Positions 1 to 6,108 of a stretch of DNA of 6,153 nucleotides are shown piece by piece; the first letter of the stretch is position 1, and each line of letters opens with the position of its first letter. The notes under the pieces are model-generated. The model did no database searches, had not been told where the DNA came from, and worked only from the letters and a program-made list of their open reading frames with translations. Both the position numbers and the translations under genes were made by a program. Where the stretch lies: NCBI GenBank assembly GCA_030840665.1, contig JAVEEB010000322.1, forward strand, positions 1 to 6,153, written 5' to 3'. Origin of the DNA: Frankiaceae bacterium (lineage in GTDB: Bacteria > Actinomycetota > Actinomycetes > JAVEEB01).

Positions 1-1
1 C

Positions 2-502
2 GACGTCCTGCTCGACGGCGCCGGCCCCGCCGAAGTGGAAGCGCGCCTGCGCCTCGCCATCGGCCGAGTGGCGGCGGACCGCGCCGACGACGACGCGGCG
101 ACGGTGGTCCGCCGCGGTGACCTGACGATCGACGAGGCCACGTACAGCGCTCGCCTCGCCGGTGACCCGCTCGACCTCACCTTCAAGGAGTTCGAGCTCC
201 TGAAGTTCCTGGCGCAGCACCCGGGCCGGGTCTTCACGCGCGCCCAGCTGCTGCACGAGGTCTGGGGCTACGACTACTACGGGGGCACGCGGACGGTTGA
301 CGTTCACGTCCGCCGTCTTCGCGCCAAGCTCGGCCCCGAGCACGAGCAGCTCATCGGCACGGTGCGCAACGTCGGTTACAAGTTCGTCGCGCAGCAGCCG
401 GTGCGGCCGTTGCCGGATGCCGAGGCCGGGATCGAGGCACTGGCTGTCGAGGTCGACGATGACGAGGCACTGTCCGAGGCCGGCGTCCCGTCCCAAGGCT
501 GA
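2..502 (+). CDS. glnR: GlnR-type response regulator, 3' part (winged-helix domain)
   Basis: This is the C-terminal 166 codons of an OmpR/PhoB-type regulator; the reading frame is open to the left edge, so the true start and the receiver domain lie outside the window. An in-frame GTG at 35 is not the start. The winged helix is clear: wing and strand segment around [18 protein letters not shown], then [20 protein letters not shown], the recognition helix [14 protein letters not shown], and the closing hairpin [11 protein letters not shown]. The near-canonical [18 protein letters not shown] stretch and the mshD neighbour point to GlnR, the global nitrogen regulator of actinobacteria; in Mycobacterium tuberculosis the glnR gene (Rv0818) directly precedes mshD (Rv0819). 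GlnR acts in the cytoplasm on nitrogen-assimilation promoters and is an atypical response regulator. After the winged helix there is an acidic tail of about 35 residues. Another OmpR-family regulator is possible because the receiver domain is not visible. Confidence 0.88.
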   Translation, partial: DVLLDGAGPAEVEARLRLAIGRVAADRADDDAATVVRRGDLTIDEATYSARLAGDPLDLTFKEFELLKFLAQHPGRVFTRAQLLHEVWGYDYYGGTRTVDVHVRRLRAKLGPEHEQLIGTVRNVGYKFVAQQPVRPLPDAEAGIEALAVEVDDDEALSEAGVPSQG

Positions 503-531
503 CCGTCGCACTCCGGCGGGACCGGGGCGGG

Positions 532-537
532 CAGAAT
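532..537 (+). promoter_or_regulatory. Possible -10 element of mshD (weak)
   Basis: CAGAAT ends seven bases before the mshD ATG at 544, so a transcript from it would start at or near the start codon and be leaderless. No convincing -35 hexamer is seen about 17 bases upstream, and a G-rich run (GGGGCGGG, 524-531) ends 12 bases before the ATG, too far for a good ribosome site. mshD may instead be read through from glnR, whose stop is only 41 bases upstream. This is a weak call based on spacing and a partial consensus. Confidence 0.2.
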
Positions 538-543
538 GACCTG

Positions 544-1482
544 ATGACGCTGAGCGGTACGAACAGCGACGTGCGCATCGAGTGCACGTCCACCATGTCC
601 GCGGACGACAGCGCCCGCGTGGACGCATTGGCGACAGCGGCAGCGCAGGCAGACGGGGTGCAGCCACTCTCGGACCATGCGCTCATGCACATTCGGCATG
701 GTGGGTCCGGTGTCACGCACGTGCTGCTGTGGGTCGGCGGCGACCTGGCGGCGTATGCCCACCTCGACTCCTCGGACGCCATCAGCGGCCCGCAAGCCGA
801 GCTGGCCGTCGCGCCGAACCATCGAGCCTCGGGCCACGGGCGTGCGCTCATCCGCACGCTCCTCGACAACAGCCCCGATGGCCGCTTGAAGTTGTGGTCG
901 CATGGCGAGCTCCCCGTCGCCCGGCGCCTCGCCGAGGGCATGGGGTTCACCCGCACCCGCGTGCTGGCTCTCATGGGCCGGTCGCTTGAGGGCTCGGTCC
1001 CTCCGCCGTCGTTGGAGCCCGGCATGACCCTGCGCTCCTTCGTGCCCGGCCAGGACGAAGCTGCGCTGCTCGCCCTCAACAACGCCGCGTTCGCCGGGCA
1101 CCCGGAGCAGGGTGACTGGGAGATGGCCGACCTCGTCGGCCGCGAGCGGGAATCGTGGTTCGACGCCGCGGGGCTGCTCCTGCTGGACAACGGCGAGCGG
1201 CTCGTCGGCTTCGTGTGGACGAAGGTGCACGGCGCCGACGGCACCGGCCATGCGCACGAGCCGGTCGGCGAGATCTACGTGCTCGGCGTGTCCCCGGACG
1301 CGCACCGCGGCGGCCTCGGCCGGACGCTCGTCGCGGCCGGCCTCGCCTACCTGTCGGCCCGCGGCCTCCCCGACGTGATCCTGTACGTCGACGAGTCCAA
1401 CTCGGCTGCACTCGCTCTCTACGAGCGCGCCGGCTTCAGCCGTCGCGGCGTCGACGTGCTCTTCGCCAAAGTCCCGCGATGA
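544..1482 (+). CDS. mshD: Mycothiol synthase (Cys-GlcN-Ins N-acetyltransferase)
   Basis: The enzyme transfers acetyl from acetyl-CoA to the cysteine amine of Cys-GlcN-Ins, the last step of mycothiol synthesis, in the cytoplasm. The 312-residue product has the tandem GNAT layout and length typical of MshD (about 300-315 residues). The N-terminal GNAT half carries ELAVAPNHRASGHGRALI at residues 86-103. The C-terminal half carries EIYVLGVSPDAHRGGLGRTL at 243-262, with the HRGGLGR acetyl-CoA pyrophosphate loop, then LYVDESNSAALALYERAGF at 280-298, the usual GNAT motif B. In the family the C-terminal half is the active one; the N-terminal loop here (RASGHGRA) is a weaker match. The ATG at 544 gives the expected N-terminus; no strong ribosome site precedes it, so it is either leaderless or coupled to glnR. 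Glutamate N-acetyltransferase-like or other two-GNAT proteins are unlikely given the glnR neighbour and motif match. Confidence 0.93.
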   Translation: MTLSGTNSDVRIECTSTMSADDSARVDALATAAAQADGVQPLSDHALMHIRHGGSGVTHVLLWVGGDLAAYAHLDSSDAISGPQAELAVAPNHRASGHGRALIRTLLDNSPDGRLKLWSHGELPVARRLAEGMGFTRTRVLALMGRSLEGSVPPPSLEPGMTLRSFVPGQDEAALLALNNAAFAGHPEQGDWEMADLVGRERESWFDAAGLLLLDNGERLVGFVWTKVHGADGTGHAHEPVGEIYVLGVSPDAHRGGLGRTLVAAGLAYLSARGLPDVILYVDESNSAALALYERAGFSRRGVDVLFAKVPR

Positions 1483-1487
1483 CCGTC

Positions 1488-1520
1488 GTTCACGTTGTGT
1501 CCACCCGCTGTTCACCTCGT
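1488..1520 (+). promoter_or_regulatory. PHO box: three direct 11-base repeats, predicted PhoP operator
   Basis: Three head-to-tail units start exactly 11 bases apart: GTTCACGTTGT (1488), GTCCACCCGCT (1499) and GTTCACCTCGT (1510). Two begin with GTTCAC and the middle one differs by one base in that core. This matches the known Streptomyces PhoP operator, which is built from 11-base direct repeat units with a conserved GTTCACC-like half. A fourth unit at 1521 (GGCCGTACGGT) does not match. The array occupies about -50 to -18 relative to the ppk ATG and replaces the -35 region, as expected for an activated promoter. Streptomyces ppk is known to be under PhoP control, so binding by the PhoR-PhoP system during phosphate limitation is the natural inference. 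Confidence 0.75.
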
Positions 1521-1525
1521 GGCCG

Positions 1526-1531
1526 TACGGT
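1526..1531 (+). promoter_or_regulatory. Predicted -10 element of ppk, leaderless promoter
   Basis: TACGGT fits the TANNNT form of actinobacterial -10 elements. It lies five bases after the last PHO box unit and ends seven bases before the ppk ATG, so transcription would start at or beside the A of the start codon. The 20 bases before the ATG contain no GGAGG-like sequence, which agrees with a leaderless mRNA. The segment about 17 bases upstream (ACCCGC, 1503-1508) is not a -35 consensus, as expected if PhoP recruits the polymerase. This is inferred from position and consensus. Confidence 0.45.
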
Positions 1532-1537
1532 CACGCC

Positions 1538-3805
1538 ATGACGGGCGGCCTCGACCTTCCTCGCCTCCGCGACCAGCTGGCGGAGGATCTCGCCGACGAC
1601 CTGGCCACCGGACTACGGCCGCCGGTCGTCTCGGACGACCTGCCCGCTGATCGCCACCTCGACCGCGAGAGCAGCTGGCTGCAGTTCAACGAGCGCGTCC
1701 TGGAGCTGGCCGAGGATGCCAGCGTCCCGCTGCTGGAACGCGTGCGCTTCCTCGCGATCTTCGCGGGCAACCTCGACGAATACTTCATGGTGCGCGTCGC
1801 CGGGCTGCAGCGGCGCGTCGCCGCGGGTCTCGATGCCCTCGCAGCCGGGGGGCGGACGGCGACGCAACACCTCGCGCTCGTCGCGGACCGCGTCCACGAC
1901 CTGGCGCCGCGGCACTCCCGCGCCTTCGAGACGGTCTTGCCGCTGCTGGCGGCCGAGGGCATCGAGATCGTGCACTGGGGCCAGCTCAGCGACAACGAGA
2001 TCGCGGCGATGGCGACCGAGTTCGCCGAGCGGTTGTATCCGATCCTGACGCCACTGGCCGTCGACCCGGCACACCCCTTTCCGTACATCTCGAGTCTGTC
2101 GCTCAACCTCGCCGTGCTCGTCCGCGATCCGGCCCGCGGCACCGAACACTTCGCCCGCGTCAAGGTGCCCGACGGCGTCCCGCGCTTTGTCCCGCTCGGT
2201 GGCCAACGGTTCATCCCGCTCGAGGACGTCATCGACGCGCACCTTGCGCAGCTGTTCCCCGGCATGAAGGTCATCGAGTCGTCCACGTTCCGCGTGACCC
2301 GCAATCAGGACGTCGTGCTCGACGAGGACGAGACCGAAAATCTCCTTGCTGCACTGGAAAGAGAGCTGCAACAGCGACGGTTCGGGCGTCCCGTTCGCCT
2401 CGAGCTGGAAGACACCGCCAGCCCACATGTGCGTGAACTGCTGCTGCGGGAGCTCGCCGTCGACGACGAGTCCGTCTACGTCGTGCCCGGGCCGCTCGAC
2501 CTGCGCGGCCTCTTTGCGATCGCGGACGTCGACCGGGCCGAATTGAAGTATCCGCTGTTCATCGCGGCCACTCCGGAGCGCCTGCTCGACGAGGACGGGG
2601 CGGTCGGTGACTTCTTCGCCACCCTCCGCGGCGGCGACCTGATCGTGCACCACCCGTACGACTCGTTCCGTGCGACCGTGCAGGCCTTCGTGGCACAGGC
2701 CGCGGCGGACCCGAATGTGCTGGCCATCAAGGCGACCCTCTACCGGACCAGCGGCGACTCGCCCATCGTCGAGGCCCTCATCGACGCGGCGGAAGCGGGC
2801 AAGCAGGTGCTCGTCGTCATCGAAATCAAAGCCCGCTTCGACGAGCAGGCCAACATCCAGTGGGCACGCACCCTCGAACGAGCAGGCTGCCACGTCGTCT
2901 ACGGCATGGTCGGGCTGAAGACACACAGCAAGCTGTGCCTCGTCGTACGACGGGAGTCCGACGGCTCGCTGCGCCGGTACGCGCACGTCGGCACCGGCAA
3001 CTACAACCCCAAGACCGCACGCATCTACGAGGACGTCGGCCTGTTCACGGCGGCGGAGGATGTCGGCAACGACCTCACGCAGTTGTTCAACCACCTCTCG
3101 GGTTACACCCGGCCGTCCGGCTTCACGACGATGCTGGTCGCACCCGACACGCTGCGGCCGTCCCTCGTGGCCATGATCGAGAACGAGGCTGACCACGCAC
3201 TCGCCGGCCACGCGGCCGGCATCACGATGAAGATGAACAGCCTCGTCGACGAGGAGATCGTCGACGCCTTGTACCGGGCGTCAAGGGCCGGCGTGCCGAT
3301 CGAGTTGATCATCCGCGGCATCTGCTCGCTGCGACCTGGGGTGGTGGGGCTGTCGGAAACAGTCCGCGTACGCAGCATTCTCGGGCGCTTCCTCGAGCAT
3401 TCGCGAATCTTCCGGTTCGTCAACGGCGGCCGGCCGGAGATGCTCATCGGCAGCGCCGACCTCATGCACCGCAATCTCGACCGGCGCGTCGAGGCGGTCG
3501 TCCGCGTGCGGGATGTCGAGGCGCGCCGACGGCTGGACCGGGTGCTCGACCTGTCCCTCTCGGACAATGTCGCCGCGTGGGTGCTCGGCCCGGACGGCGA
3601 GTGGGTACGCCGAACGGGTACGGACGAGAGTCCGCTGGTGGACCTGCAGAACGAGCTCATCGCAACCACACGGCGCTCCAGGACCGTGCTGCCGTCCGGG
3701 AGGGCGCATGAAGGAGATCGAGTCGAAGTTCCGAGTGCACCCTCCGTTCCAGCTGCCCGCGCTCGTCGGTGGTGGTTCGCCGGTCGCAACGGTGACGGAC
3801 GTTGA
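1538..3805 (+). CDS. ppk: Polyphosphate kinase 1
   Basis: PPK1 reversibly transfers the ATP gamma-phosphate onto a growing inorganic polyphosphate chain through a phosphohistidine intermediate. The 755-residue product has the full family order: N domain with DRESSWLQFNERVLELAED and FAGNLDEYFMVRVAGL (about residues 40-90), head domain, then the C1 and C2 catalytic domains. Key motifs are DLIVHHPYDSF, LAIKATLYRTSGDSPIV, and GLKTHSKLCLVVRR with H463 as the likely autophosphorylated histidine (E. coli H435), AHVGTGNYNPKTARIYEDVG with H483 (E. coli H454), and SILGRFLEHSRIFRF with H621 (E. coli H592); the constant offset of 28-29 supports the match. The ATG at 1538 is chosen from the promoter geometry; no ribosome site is seen. 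The last 32 residues (724-755), rich in Arg and Trp, are encoded in the overlap with the next gene, have poor codon use and follow the conserved end of the enzyme, so they look like a recent extension. Expression is probably phosphate-regulated. Confidence 0.98.
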   Translation: MTGGLDLPRLRDQLAEDLADDLATGLRPPVVSDDLPADRHLDRESSWLQFNERVLELAEDASVPLLERVRFLAIFAGNLDEYFMVRVAGLQRRVAAGLDALAAGGRTATQHLALVADRVHDLAPRHSRAFETVLPLLAAEGIEIVHWGQLSDNEIAAMATEFAERLYPILTPLAVDPAHPFPYISSLSLNLAVLVRDPARGTEHFARVKVPDGVPRFVPLGGQRFIPLEDVIDAHLAQLFPGMKVIESSTFRVTRNQDVVLDEDETENLLAALERELQQRRFGRPVRLELEDTASPHVRELLLRELAVDDESVYVVPGPLDLRGLFAIADVDRAELKYPLFIAATPERLLDEDGAVGDFFATLRGGDLIVHHPYDSFRATVQAFVAQAAADPNVLAIKATLYRTSGDSPIVEALIDAAEAGKQVLVVIEIKARFDEQANIQWARTLERAGCHVVYGMVGLKTHSKLCLVVRRESDGSLRRYAHVGTGNYNPKTARIYEDVGLFTAAEDVGNDLTQLFNHLSGYTRPSGFTTMLVAPDTLRPSLVAMIENEADHALAGHAAGITMKMNSLVDEEIVDALYRASRAGVPIELIIRGICSLRPGVVGLSETVRVRSILGRFLEHSRIFRFVNGGRPEMLIGSADLMHRNLDRRVEAVVRVRDVEARRRLDRVLDLSLSDNVAAWVLGPDGEWVRRTGTDESPLVDLQNELIATTRRSRTVLPSGRAHEGDRVEVPSAPSVPAARARRWWFAGRNGDGR
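3698..3704 (+). promoter_or_regulatory. Ribosome binding site of the CYTH-CHAD gene, inside ppk
   Basis: GGGAGGG lies inside the ppk coding region, with its GGAGG core four bases before the ATG at 3708. It is the clearest ribosome site in the window. It fixes the start of the CYTH-CHAD gene far downstream of the first in-frame start at 3513 and shows that the gene can begin translation on its own inside ppk. Confidence 0.7.
3708..3805 (+). other. 98-base out-of-frame overlap of ppk and CYTH-CHAD genes
   Basis: The two genes share 98 bases on the same strand in different frames. In the CYTH frame this segment encodes the invariant ExExK start motif and about 78 percent of codons end in G or C (25 of 32). 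In the ppk frame only about 44 percent do (14 of 32), and the protein is a non-conserved Arg/Trp-rich tail. Selection therefore appears to act on the CYTH frame, and the ppk reading here is probably a late stop-codon loss or drift. Confidence 0.85.
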
Positions 3806-5219
3806 GCCTCAAGCCCTCGAGGCGAGGTACGTCGACACGACCGACCTGCGGCTCGCCCGCCAGGGGGTCACGCTGCGCTACCGCACCGGAGAAGGCAACG
3901 ACGGCTGGGATCTGAAGGTCCCTCTCGGACCCCGGGACGACGGCGTACGCGACGAGCTGCACGTCGCCGGCCCGCCCGGCGAGCCACCCGCGCAGTTGCT
4001 CCGGGTCGTGTCCGCGTATTTGCGCGGCGACCCCGTCGGCCACGTGGCGGCCCTTCGCACGTCCCGCTCGTTGCAGCGCCTGCTGGACGCCGACGGCAAT
4101 GTCCTGGCCGAGCTCGTGGACGACACCGTCGAGGTCGTCGACGGCGACGTGGTGACTGCTCGGTTCCGCGAGATCGAGGTCGAGGACAAGGGCGGTGGCC
4201 CCGCGGTGCTCGCGGCGATGGGCAAACGGCTACGCGCGGCGGGAGCCGTACAGGGTCGCTTCGAGCCGAAACTCGTGCGTGCGCTCGGTCCGCTGGCGAC
4301 CGCGCCGGCCGACCCACCGCCCCCGCCGGAGCGGATGACGGGGAAGGTGACGGTGCGCGAGGTCGTCACCGCCTACCTGCGGATCCACGTGCGGGCGTTG
4401 CTCGACGCCGATGTCGCCCGCCGCCTCGACCGGCCGGAGGCCGTGCACGAGGCCCGTGTTGCCGCCCGGCGGTTGCGCAGCACCGTGCGCACTTTCTCCT
4501 CTGTTCTGGTGCCGGAGACGACTGAGGCCCTGGCCGAGGAGCTGGCGTGGTTCGCCGGGGAGCTGGGCAGCGAGCGCGACACCGAGGTCCTGCTGGAGCG
4601 CCTGCGAGCGTCACTGCCGGAGCTTCCCGAGCAGCACCGCGCCGCAGCCGCGGGCTACCTGGATCGCTGGGCCGCGGAGAAGGCTCCCGCTGCCGGCGGC
4701 CCTGACGTGCTCGACAGCCCGCGGTACGCCGCGCTCGTGTGCGAGCTGGTGTCGCTCGCCACCGCACCGCCCTTCACGGGGCCGGCGGACGCTTCGGCGA
4801 CCAAGGCCCTCCCAGCGGCCCTGCGCCCGGTGGTCGACACGTTCCGCAACCGCATGCGCAAGGCCACGGCGACCGGGTCCGTCGAGGAGGACTACCACCG
4901 CGCGAGGATCGCGGGCAAGCGGCTCCGCTACGCCGCGGAGACGACGGCGCCGGTGTATGGCAAGGCCGCACGCCGCTACGCCGACAGCGTTGCCCTGCTG
5001 CAGGACGAGCTGGGCAGCTACCACGACGGGACGGTCGCCATCGCGACGCTGCTCGCGCGAGCTGAAGCCAAGCGGGTGCCGGCGGCGGACGCGTTCGTCC
5101 TTGCCCTTCTGTACACAGCGCAGTTGCATGCCCTCGAGGCCCAGTGCGTCCGGCTGCACGACAAATGGTTCAAGGTTCAGGACCGGATACGGCTGACGCG
5201 GCTCACCGATGGCGAGTAA
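3708..5219 (+). CDS. CYTH-CHAD domain protein (triphosphate tunnel hydrolase with polyphosphate-binding domain)
   Basis: The 503-residue protein joins two modules. The N-terminal CYTH domain (about 1-193) has the signature ExExK at E3-E5-K7, then YVDTTDLRL (41-49), LRYRTG (56-61), WDLKVP (67-72), LRTSRS (116-121), AELVDDTVEV (134-143) and the acidic strand REIEVE (154-159), ending in FEPKLVRAL (185-193); these line the tunnel that holds metal ions and a triphosphate. A proline-rich linker (200-211) leads to the helical CHAD domain (about 213-500), with the two basic histidine motifs VHEARVAARRLRS (246-258) and DYHRARIAGKRLRYAAE (395-411). CHAD domains are known to bind inorganic polyphosphate, and CYTH proteins often hydrolyse triphosphate, so cleavage or sensing of polyphosphate made by the adjacent PPK is a reasonable inference; the true substrate is not shown. 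An earlier in-frame start at 3513 is rejected because ExExK belongs at the N-terminus and GGGAGG precedes the ATG at 3708. It overlaps ppk by 98 bases and mutT1 by 11. Confidence 0.95.
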   Translation: MKEIESKFRVHPPFQLPALVGGGSPVATVTDVEPQALEARYVDTTDLRLARQGVTLRYRTGEGNDGWDLKVPLGPRDDGVRDELHVAGPPGEPPAQLLRVVSAYLRGDPVGHVAALRTSRSLQRLLDADGNVLAELVDDTVEVVDGDVVTARFREIEVEDKGGGPAVLAAMGKRLRAAGAVQGRFEPKLVRALGPLATAPADPPPPPERMTGKVTVREVVTAYLRIHVRALLDADVARRLDRPEAVHEARVAARRLRSTVRTFSSVLVPETTEALAEELAWFAGELGSERDTEVLLERLRASLPELPEQHRAAAAGYLDRWAAEKAPAAGGPDVLDSPRYAALVCELVSLATAPPFTGPADASATKALPAALRPVVDTFRNRMRKATATGSVEEDYHRARIAGKRLRYAAETTAPVYGKAARRYADSVALLQDELGSYHDGTVAIATLLARAEAKRVPAADAFVLALLYTAQLHALEAQCVRLHDKWFKVQDRIRLTRLTDGE

Positions 5220-6108
5220 TCCCCGGATCGAAGCGGCCGGCGGCGTCCTCTGGCGGCCGGCCGCCGACGGCGGCGGCGCCGAGGTCTGCATCGTGCACCG
5301 GCCGAAGTACGACGACTACTCGGTGCCGAAGGGCAAGCTGGCGCGCGGCGAGCACGTACTTCTCGCTGCTGCCCGCGAGGTGACCGAGGAGACCGGCTGC
5401 ACGCCGATCATGGGCCCTCCCCTGGGCGAGATTCGTTACCTCAAGGACGGCCTGCCGAAGCGGGTGCGGTACTGGGGGATGCGGGCGGCGGGCGGCGAGT
5501 TCCACGTCAACGACGAGGTGGACGAGGTGCTGTGGGTCTCGCCCGCGATGGCGCTGACGTTGCTCACACCCGACCGCGACCAGTCGGTCCTCGAGGCGTT
5601 CGCGGCGGACACGACTCCGACGGTGGCACTCGTGTTGCTGCGGCACGCCAGCGCGGGCGACCCGAATGTCTGGAACGGCGACGACCGCGATCGACCCCTC
5701 GACGACGTCGGCCGCGATCAGGCGGCGGTGATGGCCGAGATCCTCGACCTGTATGCGATTTCCGCCGTCGTGTCGGCGGACGTGCTCCGGTGCGTGACGA
5801 CGGTGAAACCGTTTGCCGACAAGGTGGGCCTGACGGTCGACGAGGAGCCGTTGCTATCCGAATCCGGCTTCGCGCAGAGCCCGGACGCCGCGATGCAGCG
5901 AGTCGTCGAGTTGGCGGCAAGCGGCCAGGCGACGGTCGCGTGCAGTCAGGGCACGGTGATCCCGGCGGTCGTGACCGAGTTGTGCGCCTCGTACCGCTTC
6001 CCGCCGCCCAAGGACGCCGGCCTGCGCAAAGGGGAGGCGTGGATCGCCCACCTCGCAGTGGGCGAGCATCGGCTGACGGCTTTGGAGCGCATCTCGCCGT
6101 ACAGCTGA
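5209..6108 (+). CDS. mutT1: MutT1-like Nudix hydrolase fused to histidine-phosphatase domain
   Basis: The 299-residue protein has an N-terminal Nudix domain and a C-terminal histidine-phosphatase domain, the architecture of mycobacterial MutT1 (Rv2985), which removes 8-oxo-(d)GTP and acts on diadenosine polyphosphates. The Nudix box runs from G42 to C64 and fits GX5EX7REUXEEXGU, with the catalytic cluster R56, E57, E60 and E61; C64 fills the final hydrophobic site. The phosphatase half begins at LVLLRHASAG, with the RH pair at R145-H146, followed by SADVLRCVTT, the usual S-x-x-x-R-C-x-x-T segment. The second catalytic His expected near the C-terminus is replaced: the segment reads VACSQGTVIP, with Q247. 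The ATG at 5209 overlaps the CYTH-CHAD stop by 11 bases, so translation is likely coupled; no clear ribosome site is seen. In M. tuberculosis mutT1 also neighbours ppk, which supports the name. Nucleotide sanitation is the likely main role. Confidence 0.92.
   Translation: MASNPRIEAAGGVLWRPAADGGGAEVCIVHRPKYDDYSVPKGKLARGEHVLLAAAREVTEETGCTPIMGPPLGEIRYLKDGLPKRVRYWGMRAAGGEFHVNDEVDEVLWVSPAMALTLLTPDRDQSVLEAFAADTTPTVALVLLRHASAGDPNVWNGDDRDRPLDDVGRDQAAVMAEILDLYAISAVVSADVLRCVTTVKPFADKVGLTVDEEPLLSESGFAQSPDAAMQRVVELAASGQATVACSQGTVIPAVVTELCASYRFPPPKDAGLRKGEAWIAHLAVGEHRLTALERISPYS

Larger units (their letters stand above)
1479..1541 (+). other. Possible 20-codon leader ORF bridging mshD and ppk
   Basis: An ATG at 1479 overlaps the mshD stop as ATGA, and the frame runs 20 codons (MTVVHVVSTRCSPRGRTVTP) to a TGA at 1539-1541 that overlaps the ppk start as ATGA. 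It would couple translation of mshD to ppk across the gap. Against it: no ribosome site precedes it, about 11 of 19 codons after the ATG end in G or C, lower than in real genes here, and its sequence is already explained by the PHO box repeats it overlaps. It may be coincidental. Confidence 0.2.

Noticed and set aside
503..543. Terminator between glnR and mshD
   Set aside because: The 41-base gap has G-rich runs but no stable inverted repeat followed by T residues.
376..1515. Minus-strand open frame of 379 codons opposite mshD and the glnR end
   Set aside because: It runs antisense across two clear genes and the PHO box, with no domain match or ribosome site; it is a GC-content shadow.
1529..1535. 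GGTCACG as a fourth PHO box unit
   Set aside because: It begins 19 bases after the third unit rather than 11 or 22, so it is out of register and overlaps the likely -10 element.
1613..3211. Long minus-strand open frame of 532 codons opposite ppk
   Set aside because: It is antisense to well-conserved PPK1 codons and shows no recognisable domain; long antisense frames are common in GC-rich genes.
3513..3707. 65-codon upstream extension of the CYTH-CHAD reading frame
   Set aside because: It lies out of frame inside conserved ppk C2 domain codons, the CYTH ExExK motif must be near the N-terminus, and GGGAGG sits just before the ATG at 3708.
5252..5265. Perfect 14-base palindrome GGCGGCCGGCCGCC near the start of mutT1
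   Set aside because: It lies inside coding sequence for Arg-Pro-Ala-Ala in a run of GGC/GCC codons; such palindromes arise easily at this GC content, and no partner site or T run makes it a terminator or operator.
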